From: Strigamia acuminata
Taxonomy: Eukaryota; Arthropoda; Chilopoda; Geophilomorpha; Linotaeniidae
DNA: 64,000 bases
Reading direction: 5' to 3'
Assembly (NCBI GenBank): GCA_949358305.1
Contig: OX442314.1
Location: forward strand, 54,011,369 to 54,075,368
Each line of letters begins with the position of its first letter. Positions within the stretch are counted from its first letter, which is position 1. Under the pieces are notes generated by a model. It made no database searches and was not told the origin of the DNA. It saw nothing but the letters and a program-made list of their open reading frames with translations. This document shows, in pieces, positions 46,671 through 56,923 of this stretch. The position numbers were made by a program, and so were the translations under genes.

Positions 46671-49017
46671 TAATTTGTGATCATCTGTATAAATTAAAAT
46701 ATTCGAGTTGTACTAAGATTTACTGGTAATAAATTTTCTTACAAATGAACTATTTCCTGAACTATCTGGTTGGTAGACAACTTGTGAATGAATAACTAAT
46801 TTCCAAGGAAATTAGTAAACTTGAACCAAAGGATTAACCTGCACAGAGTTCAGCTTAAGACAATGGCTTAATCCTGAATGTTTCTTGGCTATCCAGTTTC
46901 TGTGCTGACTTAGTAGAAAGCTGTGTTCCTGGATGGGTATCCAGTTCCTGTAATCAGGGATTGGAGGAATTCCAGTGACCAATGCACCCATTGGAGCAAT
47001 GGTCGACCTACAACTCCTTGCCAAAAAAATGGCATACTCTATTTTTTGAAACTTTTAATATTTGAAATTTCTCAGAAACTATTTCTCACGAGTAAAAATG
47101 GTTTTAGGAGGATTTAAAGGATTGTTAGAGCTATCATTTCGTTAAAAGTTTTTTGAAAAAAAAATGAATAGTTAAAGAGAAAAAAATTAAAAACTCCAAA
47201 AGTGACTATTTACAATATTTCTCATAACGTGTAAACAGAATGAGATAACATTAAAAATTTATATCTCAGGAAACCTTTCTAAATTGGATGTATACTTTAC
47301 TTTAATGCAAAAGTAAAAGGGTAGGTATCTTTTTAAATGCAAAACTGCACATTTTAAGATAAAAATGCGTTTTTTTTTGTTTTTTTGTTTTTTTTGTTTT
47401 TTTAAATAAAATAAAATAAAACTTGCAGATTTGCAAATTTTCGGTTTTCTGCGCTTTTTTTTAATATAAATAATAATTACAATTTCGAAAAAAGAAAAGG
47501 AAATATTAAATTTGACGAGAATTTATCAAAAGCAAATAAATATGAATTAGATTAAACAAAAATTTAACATTATCTTTACTTTACGCGTTAAATATGAATT
47601 TATACTTCGTATTTATTGGAATTTAATTTTTGTAAATATGAAATAGTGGGTAGAAAAACGTTGTTTAGTGAGAAGACTAGTAAAAGGGGATTTCAAGGTC
47701 ATTGAGCATTGGACCCTCTATTTTGTAAGTCAAGTCGATGACCTAGTTTTTAAATTTCTCCCATCACAGCCCAACTCAGTTCGTTTTGACTAACACAGAA
47801 GCAAAAAACATTTAATATTTTAGTTCTAAATGTTAGATGAAATCACACATCTGCAGTAATAAGGTCATTTTTACTGCTTCAAACAAAAACATGGCGAGTA
47901 TAAGGACATACAACAACACAGCGCCAACTGGTGGCGAAAATGAAAACACATGTTAAATTTAACATCTCACTCGCGCTAAATTTCATCCATCGCAACCCAT
48001 CGCAACCCATCACCCACTTGAGTTTGAGTGAGTCTATCGAGCCAAACACGAGCACTTTTGTCAAATTGTAAGTACAGATTTTAACTTTAATTAAGAAACG
48101 TGATTTTTGTGATAGAAATGAGAGTTTAAATCTTATAAGTAACCCTAGATAGTTCTCTCATCCATCACAGAACACCGGGGCGCTACAGCCAGTCAAAGGT
48201 GTGTGTATAAAACGTTTATTCTGGGAAATTGGAGAAATGTTGTGGCGGTTATGACGTTTTATTCCGAATTAATAACTAATTTTGCCAATAGATGGCACGT
48301 TCGATAATTTAGCGGTAAATTTACAGCTTGAAAATAAACTACATACAATCATGTTTGTTGTGTTGTTGCCACGTATTCAGCTCTCTGGCAGCTTGTTTTT
48401 GATTTTCTAAATTTAAATTTTACACGTTAAATTTTACATTTAGACTTGATTAATTGACTTGCACATAACTTCTTGAACAATTTTTACATAAATACAAATC
48501 CTAGCTGTGAGAAGTATAAACTCGCTTTTAAAACAACAATTGTGTGTGTGTATTCGAATGTGGTGGATTTTGTGTATGAAATTATAATTTTAAGTCACCA
48601 GGGTAATTATTATTATCATTATTTGTGTCAAAAAACAATACTTTATTGGGTTTTTTGGATTTTTTTGTTTACATTGCAGCTGGATACTGACAAAAAGTAC
48701 AAATTACGAGGAAGGACGAAGCTAAAGGGGCCTCAAAAAGTCTTTTAAATTAATTGGATTCAAAGTGCGAGAATACGATCAAGATTTTTTGAGGAGTGAA
48801 GATTTTGGCGAGTTTGGAAAAGTAAGAAAATATGAAAATCTTGAATAATTTCGTATATTGAGCGGTTTCGTCAAATAAAAGGGCGTAAGATGTTTTTATT
48901 ATTATTGTGATTTGATGTTTACACGTCTTTTAATTGCTGAAAAGTTAATGTAAATATTTTTATTAGTCCTTGAAAATAATTTTCATGAAAATCAATCCTG
49001 TGAAAATCTCACACATA
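46671..49017. other. Gene-poor AT-rich interval
   Basis: No gene that I can support. A possible spliced piece with an acceptor at 48679 and a short basic frame to 48748 is not recognised. T-rich runs lie near 47370-47400. Confidence 0.4.
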
Positions 49018-50326
49018 TACCGGGTGGCTCACATAAAAGCGGCCCGACAATACAGGTAAGGTTACGAAGGGTGACTCAAAAAAATGTATGCACACACAAA
49101 ATTAAATATACATGAATTATTAGCAGTGGCCAGTGTTGTTTAATTAACGTTTCTAGTGCAGTTTTTCCCGCTCTTTCGTTTAGTGTTTGGTTTTTGACGA
49201 TCCGAACTTTTGTTCTCGAGATATTTGCATTTTTCATCAATTTTTCCGAATTTTCCAAGTTTGATGGCACTAGTCAGCTTGAATTTTAGATTTTATGATA
49301 ATTTTGTAGATTTCTTCAGCAGTACCGGTACTGGTACAGGTATACAGTACTTTTCAAAAAATACCACAATTTGTGGGACTGGTACGGTAGCTGTAACACT
49401 TTTTGGGTACCATACGACTGTACTTTAGCAAAATCTGAAAAAATGTAGCAAAATCTCACAAAATCAAGAACAATTTCACAAAATCAAGCACAATTTCACA
49501 AAATCAAGCACAATTTCACAAAATCAAGCACAATTTCACAAAATCAAGCACAATTTCACAAAATCAAGCACAATTTCACAAAATCAAGCACAATTTCATA
49601 AAATCAAGCACAATTTCACAAAATCAAGCACAATTTCACAAAATCAAGCACGATCTCACAAAATCTCAAGAAATCAAGCACAATCTCACAAAATCAAGCA
49701 CAATCTTACAAAATCAAAATCAAGCACAATCTTACAAAATCTCACAAAATCAAGCACAATCTTACAAAATCTCACAAAATCAAGCACAATCTTACAAAAT
49801 CTCACAAAATCAAGCACAATCTCACAAAATCAAGCACAATCTTATAAAATCTGACAAAATGAAGCACAATCTTACAAAATCTCACAAAATCAAGCACAAT
49901 CTCACAAAATCAAGCACAATCTTATAAAATCTGACAAAATGAAGCACAATCTTACAAAATCTCATAAAATCAAGCACAATCGTACAAAATCTCATATTGG
50001 TACATCTGAAGAAATCCACAAAAGTACCATTGAAGAGATTAAAAATGTACCACAAAATTCAAGAATGCCTAGTGCAATCAAACTTGACGAATTCGGACAA
50101 TGATTGATTAAAATCGCAAATATCTTGAGAACAAAAGCTCAGGTCGTCAAAAGCTAAACACCAAACGAAAGAGCGGAAAAAACTGAACTAGAAACGTTAA
50201 TTAAACAACACTGGCCACAGCTAATAATTCATGTATATTTAATTTTGTGCGTGTATACATTTTTTTTGAGTCACCCTTTGAACCGTCCCTGTATTGTCGG
50301 GCCGCTTTTATGTGGGCCACCCGGTA
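49018..50326. mobile_element. Foldback-type element with long inverted repeats and an internal minisatellite (1.3 kb)
   Basis: The outer ends TACCGGGTGGCTCACATAAA and the complement at 50287-50326 agree over about 40 bases with one mismatch. Inverted similarity then continues through the GAGTCAC, TTAATTAACG and CGAGATATTTGC parts for about 250 bases on each side. The ends are embedded in TATA, so a TA duplication is likely. The centre is the 20-bp minisatellite. No transposase. Confidence 0.85.
49437..49995. repeat. 20-bp minisatellite inside the foldback element
   Basis: Unit TTTCACAAAATCAAGCACAA in a near-perfect block at about 49480-49640, then variant units with CTTACAAAATCTCACAAAAT to 49995. 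About 27 units in all. There are no unique spacers, so it is not a CRISPR-like array. Confidence 0.9.
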
Positions 50327-51139
50327 TAAGATGTGACTGATATGGTCTTCGCCAGGGCAATTAGGGGACTAATTACTCTGGTGTGGGACGCATACTCACG
50401 TGTGACGATTAGACTTCTCAAGATACAATTGCTAAATAATTAAAGTGGGAACTCGTCTGAAAAGTGTAAAATTAGCAGACTTAATGTTTTCTCAAAACAT
50501 ATAACAATTTATTACGAATTGGAACTTATATAAATACTAGGCCTACAAATGGCTAAAATAACTTCACGTTAAAACATACAATTGGTTGGCAAAAAGCCCT
50601 AAAATAATATCACTTGATGGCTTCAGTCTAGTAATAAGAATATTAGCGTTCTTATTACCGTGACGTAAAAGATGTCGTCTAAAATGGTCTGACTGGTTCT
50701 GGGTTGGTTCTAAAAGGTGTCTAATGGTTAGGCTGGGTGGGTTATGTCCGAGAGGTGAGGTTGACTTGTCCGCATCATCACACACATCGCATCGCTAGTA
50801 ATTATTATCAACAATAATAATTACCGCGAGATGTAATAATGGTAAAACAGACTGGGTAAATATTCATGTTAATTCAATAGAATTCAACATGATATTAAAA
50901 TCACGAAACTAATGAAAACTGTGAAATATAAAGATAAAATTAAAATAGCGCCGAGCTATTTTTGCCCCAAGTGCAATCAACATTAAGCTGTGCTTAAATG
51001 CTCCATTAACCAACAACAAATTGAATCAAGAAGTTTCTCACAGGAAAGGTTATGCCATTACCGGGAAATTACTCCAACACGGTTCTGACTGGCGGGAGAG
51101 TAACCGGGAAATAACTCCGCTCGGCTACTCAAATAATGT
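50327..51139. other. Intergenic sequence, nothing recognised
   Basis: Short frames only; no repeat structure found. Confidence 0.35.
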
Positions 51140-51400
51140 GTCTGTGAATTACTCCACTCTAGATTCTACATTCTACAACGGGATGTTGGCATGAAGTGGG
51201 AGGGAGCGCGTCTGTGGGTTGTACCCCACTCTAGATACTACACTTAAATGCAAGTAAACTTACTATTTCTACAACGGAATGTTGGCATGAAGAGGCGGGA
51301 GTGCGTCTGTGGGTTTTCAGCCCACTCTAGATTCTTACACTAAATAACAAGTAATCTTACTATTTCTACAACGGATTGTCGGAACGAAGTGAAGTGTATA
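51140..51400. repeat. ~120-bp tandem repeat, about 2.5 copies
   Basis: The sequence CCACTCTAGAT-CTAC..., then TTCTACAACGG-ATGTTGGCATGAAG and GCGTCTGTGGGTT recurs starting near 51155, 51228 and 51322, with internal length changes. Function unknown. Confidence 0.7.
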
Positions 51401-51707
51401 TGAGTGCTCAAGTAATAATCAGAAACAGAAACAAAAACAAGAGCGCGATATATAAGGTTTGCACTGGAATATATACTCGGTGTGAAGAATGGGTTGTCCA
51501 GTGATCCAATGGGATCACTGGGCACCTGAATCCATCCAATCCTAGATCATAGAAAGTGGATGCCTAGGACATACAGTAGTCTTCTACTAGGTCCGCTACA
51601 GGAACTGGATACGTAGGACAAGTTTCGGATTAAGTCTTGGACTATAATCCGGAATTAGTCCAACCCTCAGAAGGTGGTGAGGGGTAACCACACGATTTGT
51701 ACCTGTT

Positions 51708-51806
51708 TCGCCGAATCCTGTTTTGCCGAATCCTGTTTCGCCGAATCCTGTTTTGCCGAATCCTGTTTCGCCGAATCCTGTTTCGCCGAATCCTGTTTCG
51801 CCGAAT
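51708..51806. repeat. 17-bp repeat array, left arm of an inverted pair
   Basis: About six units of GTTTCGCCGAATCCT with C/T variation at one position. Partner array in opposite orientation at 51955-52042. Confidence 0.85.
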
Positions 51807-51954
51807 CTGGAATTCCCGCAGCCCCCCCTTGACCCCCCGCGGACCTAACCTTACTGGTTTTTTGATGTAAAACCTTTTTTTGTGTGGAAATGTGGAAAAA
51901 CAAAAAATCTGAAAAATTGATTGATTACTCACATTTTTTATGAGGAATTCAATT

Positions 51955-52042
51955 TTCGGCGAAACGGGAATTCCAGATTCGGCGAAACGGGAATTCCAGA
52001 TTCGGCGAAACAGGATTCGGCGAACAGGATTCGGCGAAACAA
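51955..52042. repeat. 17/22-bp repeat array, right arm of an inverted pair
   Basis: Units GATTCGGCGAAACGGGAATTCC and GATTCGGCGAAACAG are the reverse complement of the array at 51708-51806, about 150 bases away. The two arms can form a hairpin. Confidence 0.82.
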
Positions 52043-52709
52043 CCACCAGGGTCCAGGTGTGAAGTTTATAAAAAATTCAATAGAATTATGTTATAAACTG
52101 ATCAAACAACATTAAAATATATTTAATAACTGTCTAAACTTAAAGTAGAATAAAATATAAATAATAATTTATATTTTATTTACTCAAAAATAATCGAAAT
52201 TCGAAATTGCCGCTAAATCACACGTGTTGAGTGTTGAAATTTTAAACGTCGGTCACCCAAGAGCAGTGCCAAGAATTGGTTGGAAAAATGAAGAGACGAT
52301 TAGTTCAGTTATTAGGGAAAAAGGTCGTGCCACTGTATATTAATAAAAATATCTTAAAATTGGCACGAATGTGACGTAATTTGCACGAATTTAACGTTTT
52401 CGGAACGAATTTTCTAAACTTATGAAACAGTTTTGACCGTTTTCTAAACTTATGAAACGAGTGTTAATTTTAAACTTAGTCGCGAAAAAAAAATAAAGCT
52501 TCTCACAGATTAATTTTTCGCTTAATTACTTCATTTTGAACCATTTTACAACACTCTAGAAAAATCGGGATGCTAACTGCTTTCAATTCTTAGTTTTGCA
52601 GCTCTAAAGTTGGATGTTAGCTATTTTTAAATTTTTTTCTAAACTTATGAAAAGGAGTCGTACTATCCAACTTATCTTAGTCATCTTAAGTTAAATGCTT
52701 TTTTTTTAA

Positions 52710-53143
52710 CCCTTCCAACCCGAAAGAATTGGCCTCCCATCTCTCCCTAAGATGGGCATTATATGACCCAGATTCTGCGCATGCGCAAAATCCGGGTCTT
52801 AAAGATTTCCGAAGGAATTTGGCCAACACGTGTGTTTTTGACAACAACAAAGATGGCCGCCGCGACACCTGGTGGCAATGATTGACATTAGCGGAGCCTG
52901 CTGATGATCATGATTTATGTCCTTTGGACTCCTAAGATGGGTCTTTTTTGACCCAGTTAAACTTTGAGTTCAAATTATAGAAAAACTTAAAAAATTAAAA
53001 AAGTTTCAACTGTAGTATAGTGTCTAGTGATGTTTCAAAGGAATAGTCAGCAAAAATCAGAGAGAAAAAAAAATTATTTCTTATAAAAATAATGATTTTT
53101 TTAAAACAGGGTCACAAAATGACCCATCTCAGGGTTGGAAGGG
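52710..53143. mobile_element. piggyBac-type MITE (434 bp)
   Basis: TTAA on both sides (52706-52709, 53144-53147). Ends CCCTTCCAACCC and GGGTTGGAAGGG are perfect 12-bp inverted repeats. TTAA plus CCC ends is the piggyBac signature. Inside, CTAAGATGGG...GACCCA occurs twice. Deleting it with one TTAA restores the symmetry of the outer element. Confidence 0.88.
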
Positions 53144-53260
53144 TTAAAAAGGAGACAAATCAGCTAAAATAAAGCCAGCCATTCTTACAAAACTTAAATT
53201 TCTACTACAAAAATACTGAATTACTTAAATAAACGTATTCAAATGTGCATTATTACTGTA

Positions 53261-53420
53261 CTGTCTCATTTAAACGCCCAGGTTCATTCAAACGCTGGGT
53301 CCAAATAAACGCCGGGGGTTTGGCGGCGTTTATTGCACCGCGTTTTGCCTCGAACCGACTTTACCGGGAGGGAGTCGGCCCAAAATAAAAATTAAATGCC
53401 TGGGCGTTTAAATGAGGCAG
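53261..53420. mobile_element. 160-bp MITE with TA duplication
   Basis: Ends CTGTCTCATTTAAACGCC and the complement of CTGCCTCATTTAAACGCC, with TA at 53259-53260 and 53421-53422. GC-rich centre. It lies within the outer element at 52663-53582. Confidence 0.82.
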
Positions 53421-53860
53421 TATGGTATGCAAGTAAACAAGAAACATCACTGCCTCTTTTTAATGCTTCAATAATTATTTTATCACAAGAATAAAAAATT
53501 TTATTTTGCTGATTTTTTTCTGATTTGTCTCCTTTTTAATAAGAAAACATTTAACTTAAGATGACTAAGATAAGTTAGATAGTACTAATTTGATGGTGCT
53601 TTACAACTTTGTAATTGGGAATTTTGCTCTAACCTGATTGGTTTAGAAGTTAGCAAGTGAATGATCTTGAAAATGGCCTTCAAGGTCAAATTTGATGCCA
53701 TCATTGGATTGCTCTCATCTAACTTCCTATACGATCGCTTCATCAAAGCTGGCCTAAATGCAATTGCTCAGGAAATATTCGAGGGGAACAGACTTATCTT
53801 CGACCCTGTATAACTGTTGCCTTCAGAATTATCAACTCACCATGCAGGGCGGAATCGAGC

Positions 53861-54145
53861 ATGGCCCCACACAGCAGTATAATCACACAAGATACTGTTT
53901 ACAAGATAGACTGCTGTGTCGCAGGGCTGGACTGGGAACAAATTTATTGCCGGGAAATCTGGATGTCCGTGTCACAATTAATGAAGTTGGGACAGGCCAA
54001 GGGAAGCTCCCGGTATCCCGCCTGGCCAGTCCAGCACTGCTCTGTCGTGTCCATCGATGAACAGTTTGTTTACTCGTTGACATTCAATTGTGGCACTTAT
54101 GTGGATGCCTCTCTTCAAAAGAAAATTTATGATTTTCTTCCATGA
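53861..54145 (+). CDS. Hypothetical ORF (94 aa)
   Basis: ATG 53861 to TGA 54145, Cys and Trp present (A-G-L-D-W-E-Q-I-Y, S-L-T-F-N-C-G-T-Y-V-D-A). Balanced composition makes it more protein-like than its neighbours, but no splice partners or family were recognised. It could be an exon of the following locus. Confidence 0.3.
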   Translation: MAPHSSIITQDTVYKIDCCVAGLDWEQIYCREIWMSVSQLMKLGQAKGSSRYPAWPVQHCSVVSIDEQFVYSLTFNCGTYVDASLQKKIYDFLP

Positions 54146-54455
54146 ATGGCCCCTAAAAAAAATTTCTTAATAATTTTTTTCACGGACACATCCTAGGTGG
54201 TGTACCCGATGACATAAAATTTAAATTTAAATATATTTATTTCTGCGTATATCTAGATGACTGAACGAGATAATGATGCCATGAGATGCCCAGGCGTACA
54301 AGAACCAAAGAAAACAAGACGTAAACTCAAGATACCCACAACGTTGGATTGTCGCGTTTTTTGCTTCTCATCTCGGCACCAAGTACAATAATTTGTCCAA
54401 GACTGGATTTTAATATTTTTGCCACTAATACTAATTAAAGCATTTTAATTTTTAG

Positions 54456-54918
54456 ACTACCATTTTTTTAAACGTTGCTGACGCGGATAAACTAACAGAA
54501 TTAAAGAATGCGGGATTGGGCGAGAAAAGGCTGATCATGCCTCTAAATGACAACAGCAGAGATTTTGCTGACGCTATTTTCACGCTTTACCCACTGTTAC
54601 GCCAAGGAGGCGATTTTCAAGTAATGAAAACGAATGAAGGAAGTAAGGTGTTGCATCCAATTGCATTTCCAATCGCAAACGGTGGATATACAAGTAACCA
54701 CGTAGCAAAATTGATTAAACACGGAAAATTGTATGTGAAGCCAATTCAGATCTCAGTGGATTTACACGAAGTTGTAAGTTGGTTTTTGTTTTAATTAAAT
54801 TTTTTTTTAAAAATATCTATTACCACTAAACGTGCTACAATTTCTTATCTACGTAGTTAACTTCAAATGTCATCCAAGAGATTAAAGAGCAACTAACTCC
54901 TGCCCATGCAAGTTCTAG
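54456..54918 (+). CDS. Two exons of an uncharacterised gene related to the 61.6-kb locus (partial)
   Basis: Exon 54456-54773 (106 codons, phase 0 both sides, AG before and GTAAGT after) encodes a compact domain: L-I-M-P-L-N-D, F-T-L-Y-P-L-L-R-Q-G-G-D-F-Q-V and G-K-L-Y-V-K-P. Exon 54857-54918 (phase 0 to 2) reads L-T-S-N-V-I-Q-E, then Q-L-T-P-A-H-A-S-S-R. Its first half matches exon 4, and its second half exon 6, of the gene at 61580. Both loci have E-V then GTAAG before this exon. The first domain faintly recalls regions N-terminal to HECT domains in G2E3-like proteins, from memory only. Flanking exons were not found with confidence; a short Arg/Lys-rich frame from ATG 54257 could be upstream. 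It may be a decayed relative. Confidence 0.5.
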
Positions 54919-55734
54919 GTAATTAATATTTAAACATGTGTTTCTCGTTTTAAAATTTTGGGATTGGTTGTAGCAACATGACAACAACCAAAAACATACA
55001 ACGAAATTTGCGCGAGAGTATTTTACACAAAAAAAAAAAAGACAACTTTAATGGCCTTCTCAGTTATTTTAACCTTAATCTAATTGAATATTTATGAGAT
55101 AATTTCTTGATTTGGACCAAAAGGTTCCTTTTAGAGTTTTAGAAAAAAATGTTTCATGGTTGAAATTAGCAATTCTTGAAGTTTGGTGTAAAATATCTCC
55201 ATCAGTGCTACTGAAATTGCTTGAAAGTATGGCTGAATGATTGAAAGCAATATTACAAGCTAAAGGAGGGCCAACAAAGCATTAACAGATATTCTTGTAA
55301 GGTTTGTCGATGGTAAATAGAGTTTGTTAACTTACTTGTTAGTTTTGCCTTTTAATTTTTAATGTCACTTTAAAAAAAAATTTTTATATCAGAAACTAAT
55401 GGATAGATTTTGATAAAATTTTAGTTGAATAAAGTAGGATGTTGCACAAGTATCCAGTTAAAATTTCATTAATTTTCCTCTCTTTTTTCCCGAGATACAG
55501 CCATGAGATTCAACATGATGCGTTTGTTAACTTAGTCTTGTCCCCCACTGTACTTGTATTGTTCAATGCTACTACCAAATAAATTTTTATAAAAAAATTG
55601 AATGATTACTTTTACTGCAACACTTCAATTGATGAATTTTCGTAATATTTGATTGACAATTTCTATGTTATAATTATTTTTTTAATACAATTTTATTTAG
55701 TTGTAAGTAAGTAAGTAAGAAAAAAACAAAAGTT
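54919..55734. other. Sequence downstream of the 54.5-kb exons, nothing firm
   Basis: A possible further exon after an acceptor at 54973-54974 has no clear donor. The part TGTTCAATGCTACTACCAAAT (near 55560) resembles the intron at 63395-63420 of the 61.6-kb gene, which supports a shared origin. Confidence 0.4.
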
Positions 55735-55740
55735 TGTGAT

Positions 55741-55903
55741 GTCGCGACACGACATTGTTACATGTCACGACACGACATTGTTACATGTCGCGACACGACA
55801 TTGTTACATGTCGCGACACGACATTGTTACATGTCGCGACACGACATTGTTACATGTCGCGACACGACATTGTTACATGTCGCGACATGACATTGTTACA
55901 CGT
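55741..55903. repeat. 23-bp tandem repeat containing TGTCGCGACA, 7 units
   Basis: Unit GTCGCGACACGACATTGTTACAT. One unit has A for G, and the last differs. Each unit boundary forms the palindrome TGTCGCGACA. A single related unit is at 56530-56560. Confidence 0.92.
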
Positions 55904-55972
55904 AATACATAAGCAACTAATTGTTGAAATCATTCTTGTCTCCTAAGCAACCAACAAACGAACCAACCAACG

Positions 55973-56158
55973 ATGCAAGCTACCATTATTGAGGGGGTTC
56001 CAAAAGGCTCTCAAGTTTTCATGATAAACAACATATCATTCAAGAAGGATGCGCATCGGAAGTCAACGATTTATTTACACTGCAATGATAAAACATGCAA
56101 TGGGCGAGCACTTTCTAAACTTTTGTATGTAATTATAGGTTCACACTTGTGTTCACAC
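55973..56158 (+). pseudogene. FLYWCH-like exon copy broken by a MITE
   Basis: The start M-Q-A-T-I-I-E-G-V matches M-Q-A-T-T-V-E-A-V at 61580, and the frame keeps R-K-S-T-I-Y-L-H-C and C-N-G-R-A-L. After the codons for L-Y-V-I-I, a TA-flanked MITE begins (56138) and the zinc-binding second half is lost. The upstream CAACCAAC-type sequence is also shared with the intact gene. Confidence 0.75.
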
Positions 56159-56521
56159 TAGAAACAACGCAAGCTGCTTGCGTCCAAAAATTCTTGACGT
56201 TGACGCCAATTCTTGCTTCACAAGGAAAGGTTGTGTGGCCAACCAATCACGATCGATACCAACTTTGGTCGATTCACGTCTGGTTGGCGAGGTTTTGCCA
56301 AGTGCAAACAGGCCGCCATTTTCGGATTCTGGAACTAGTTCTAGATCTAGAACTAGATTCAATTCCAGGTTTCATTGAAACCATCTGATTGGCCAGACGC
56401 AACATCAATGGTTTCAGCTCTGTTCACACGTGTCCTACAGTGTGAACAGACTACGTTGCGTTTGACTAATTTCTCCTTGTGTTGTGTTGCGTCGCTCCTA
56501 GTGTGAACACAAGTGGGAACC
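56138..56521. mobile_element. MITE (384 bp) inside the FLYWCH copy
   Basis: Ends GGTTCACACTTGTGTTCACA and its complement with one mismatch, flanked by TA (56136-56137, 56522-56523). The inverted similarity continues through the CTAG and ACGCAA parts. Confidence 0.8.
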
Positions 56522-56656
56522 TAGCTTTACTTGTAGCGACACGACATTATTACATGTCGCCACACGTAATACGTAAAGCAACTAATGTTGAAATCTTTCT
56601 CGTCTCTCAAGCAACCAACTAACCAAGCAACCAATCGATGAATCAACCAACCAACC

Positions 56657-56837
56657 TGTAATGTCGCTATGAATGTCCGGATGTCAATAAAGCACGCACA
56701 CACTTTCATTCAATACTTGATTCCTATCTGACTCTTTATTTCAGCTTCATCACCTTTATACTCTCGGTCACCTTCATCACAACCTCGCGCCCTCTAGTGG
56801 CGGTATATACATTTAATCGAGTCATCACTATATCACA
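56657..56837 (-). repeat. Left LTR (3' LTR) of the 4.7-kb Gypsy element
   Basis: TGTAATGTCG...ATATCACA on the plus strand. Identical to 61138-61318. Confidence 0.95.
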
Positions 56838-56851
56838 TCCCTTCCCCCTTA
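56838..56851 (-). promoter_or_regulatory. Polypurine tract of the 4.7-kb Gypsy element
   Basis: Minus strand AAGGGGGAAGGGA directly before the 3' LTR. Very like the tract of the 14-kb element at 17110. Confidence 0.85.
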
Positions 56852-56923
56852 CAATGACATAAATTATTTCATAATAAATTCGAAATCTGTATCACAATCA
56901 ATAATAAAATATAGCAATCAAGT

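Larger units (their letters stand above)
52663..53582. mobile_element. Outer inverted-repeat element (920 bp) with two nested insertions
   Basis: Left arm (from 52663) and right arm (to 53582) are complementary through CTTATCTTAGTCATCTTAAG. They are flanked by TA (52661-52662, 53583-53584). The arms extend to GGAGACAAATCAG (53151-53163; complement 53519-53531) once the nested piggyBac MITE is removed. No transposase. Confidence 0.75.

Noticed and set aside
50332-51693. TGTGAC...CCACA segment as a solo LTR
   Set aside because: The flanks (TAAGA and CGATT) give no target duplication, and there is no polypurine tract or primer site.
55755-55946. 63-codon ORF rich in His, Cys and Arg
   Set aside because: A translation of the 23-bp tandem repeat.
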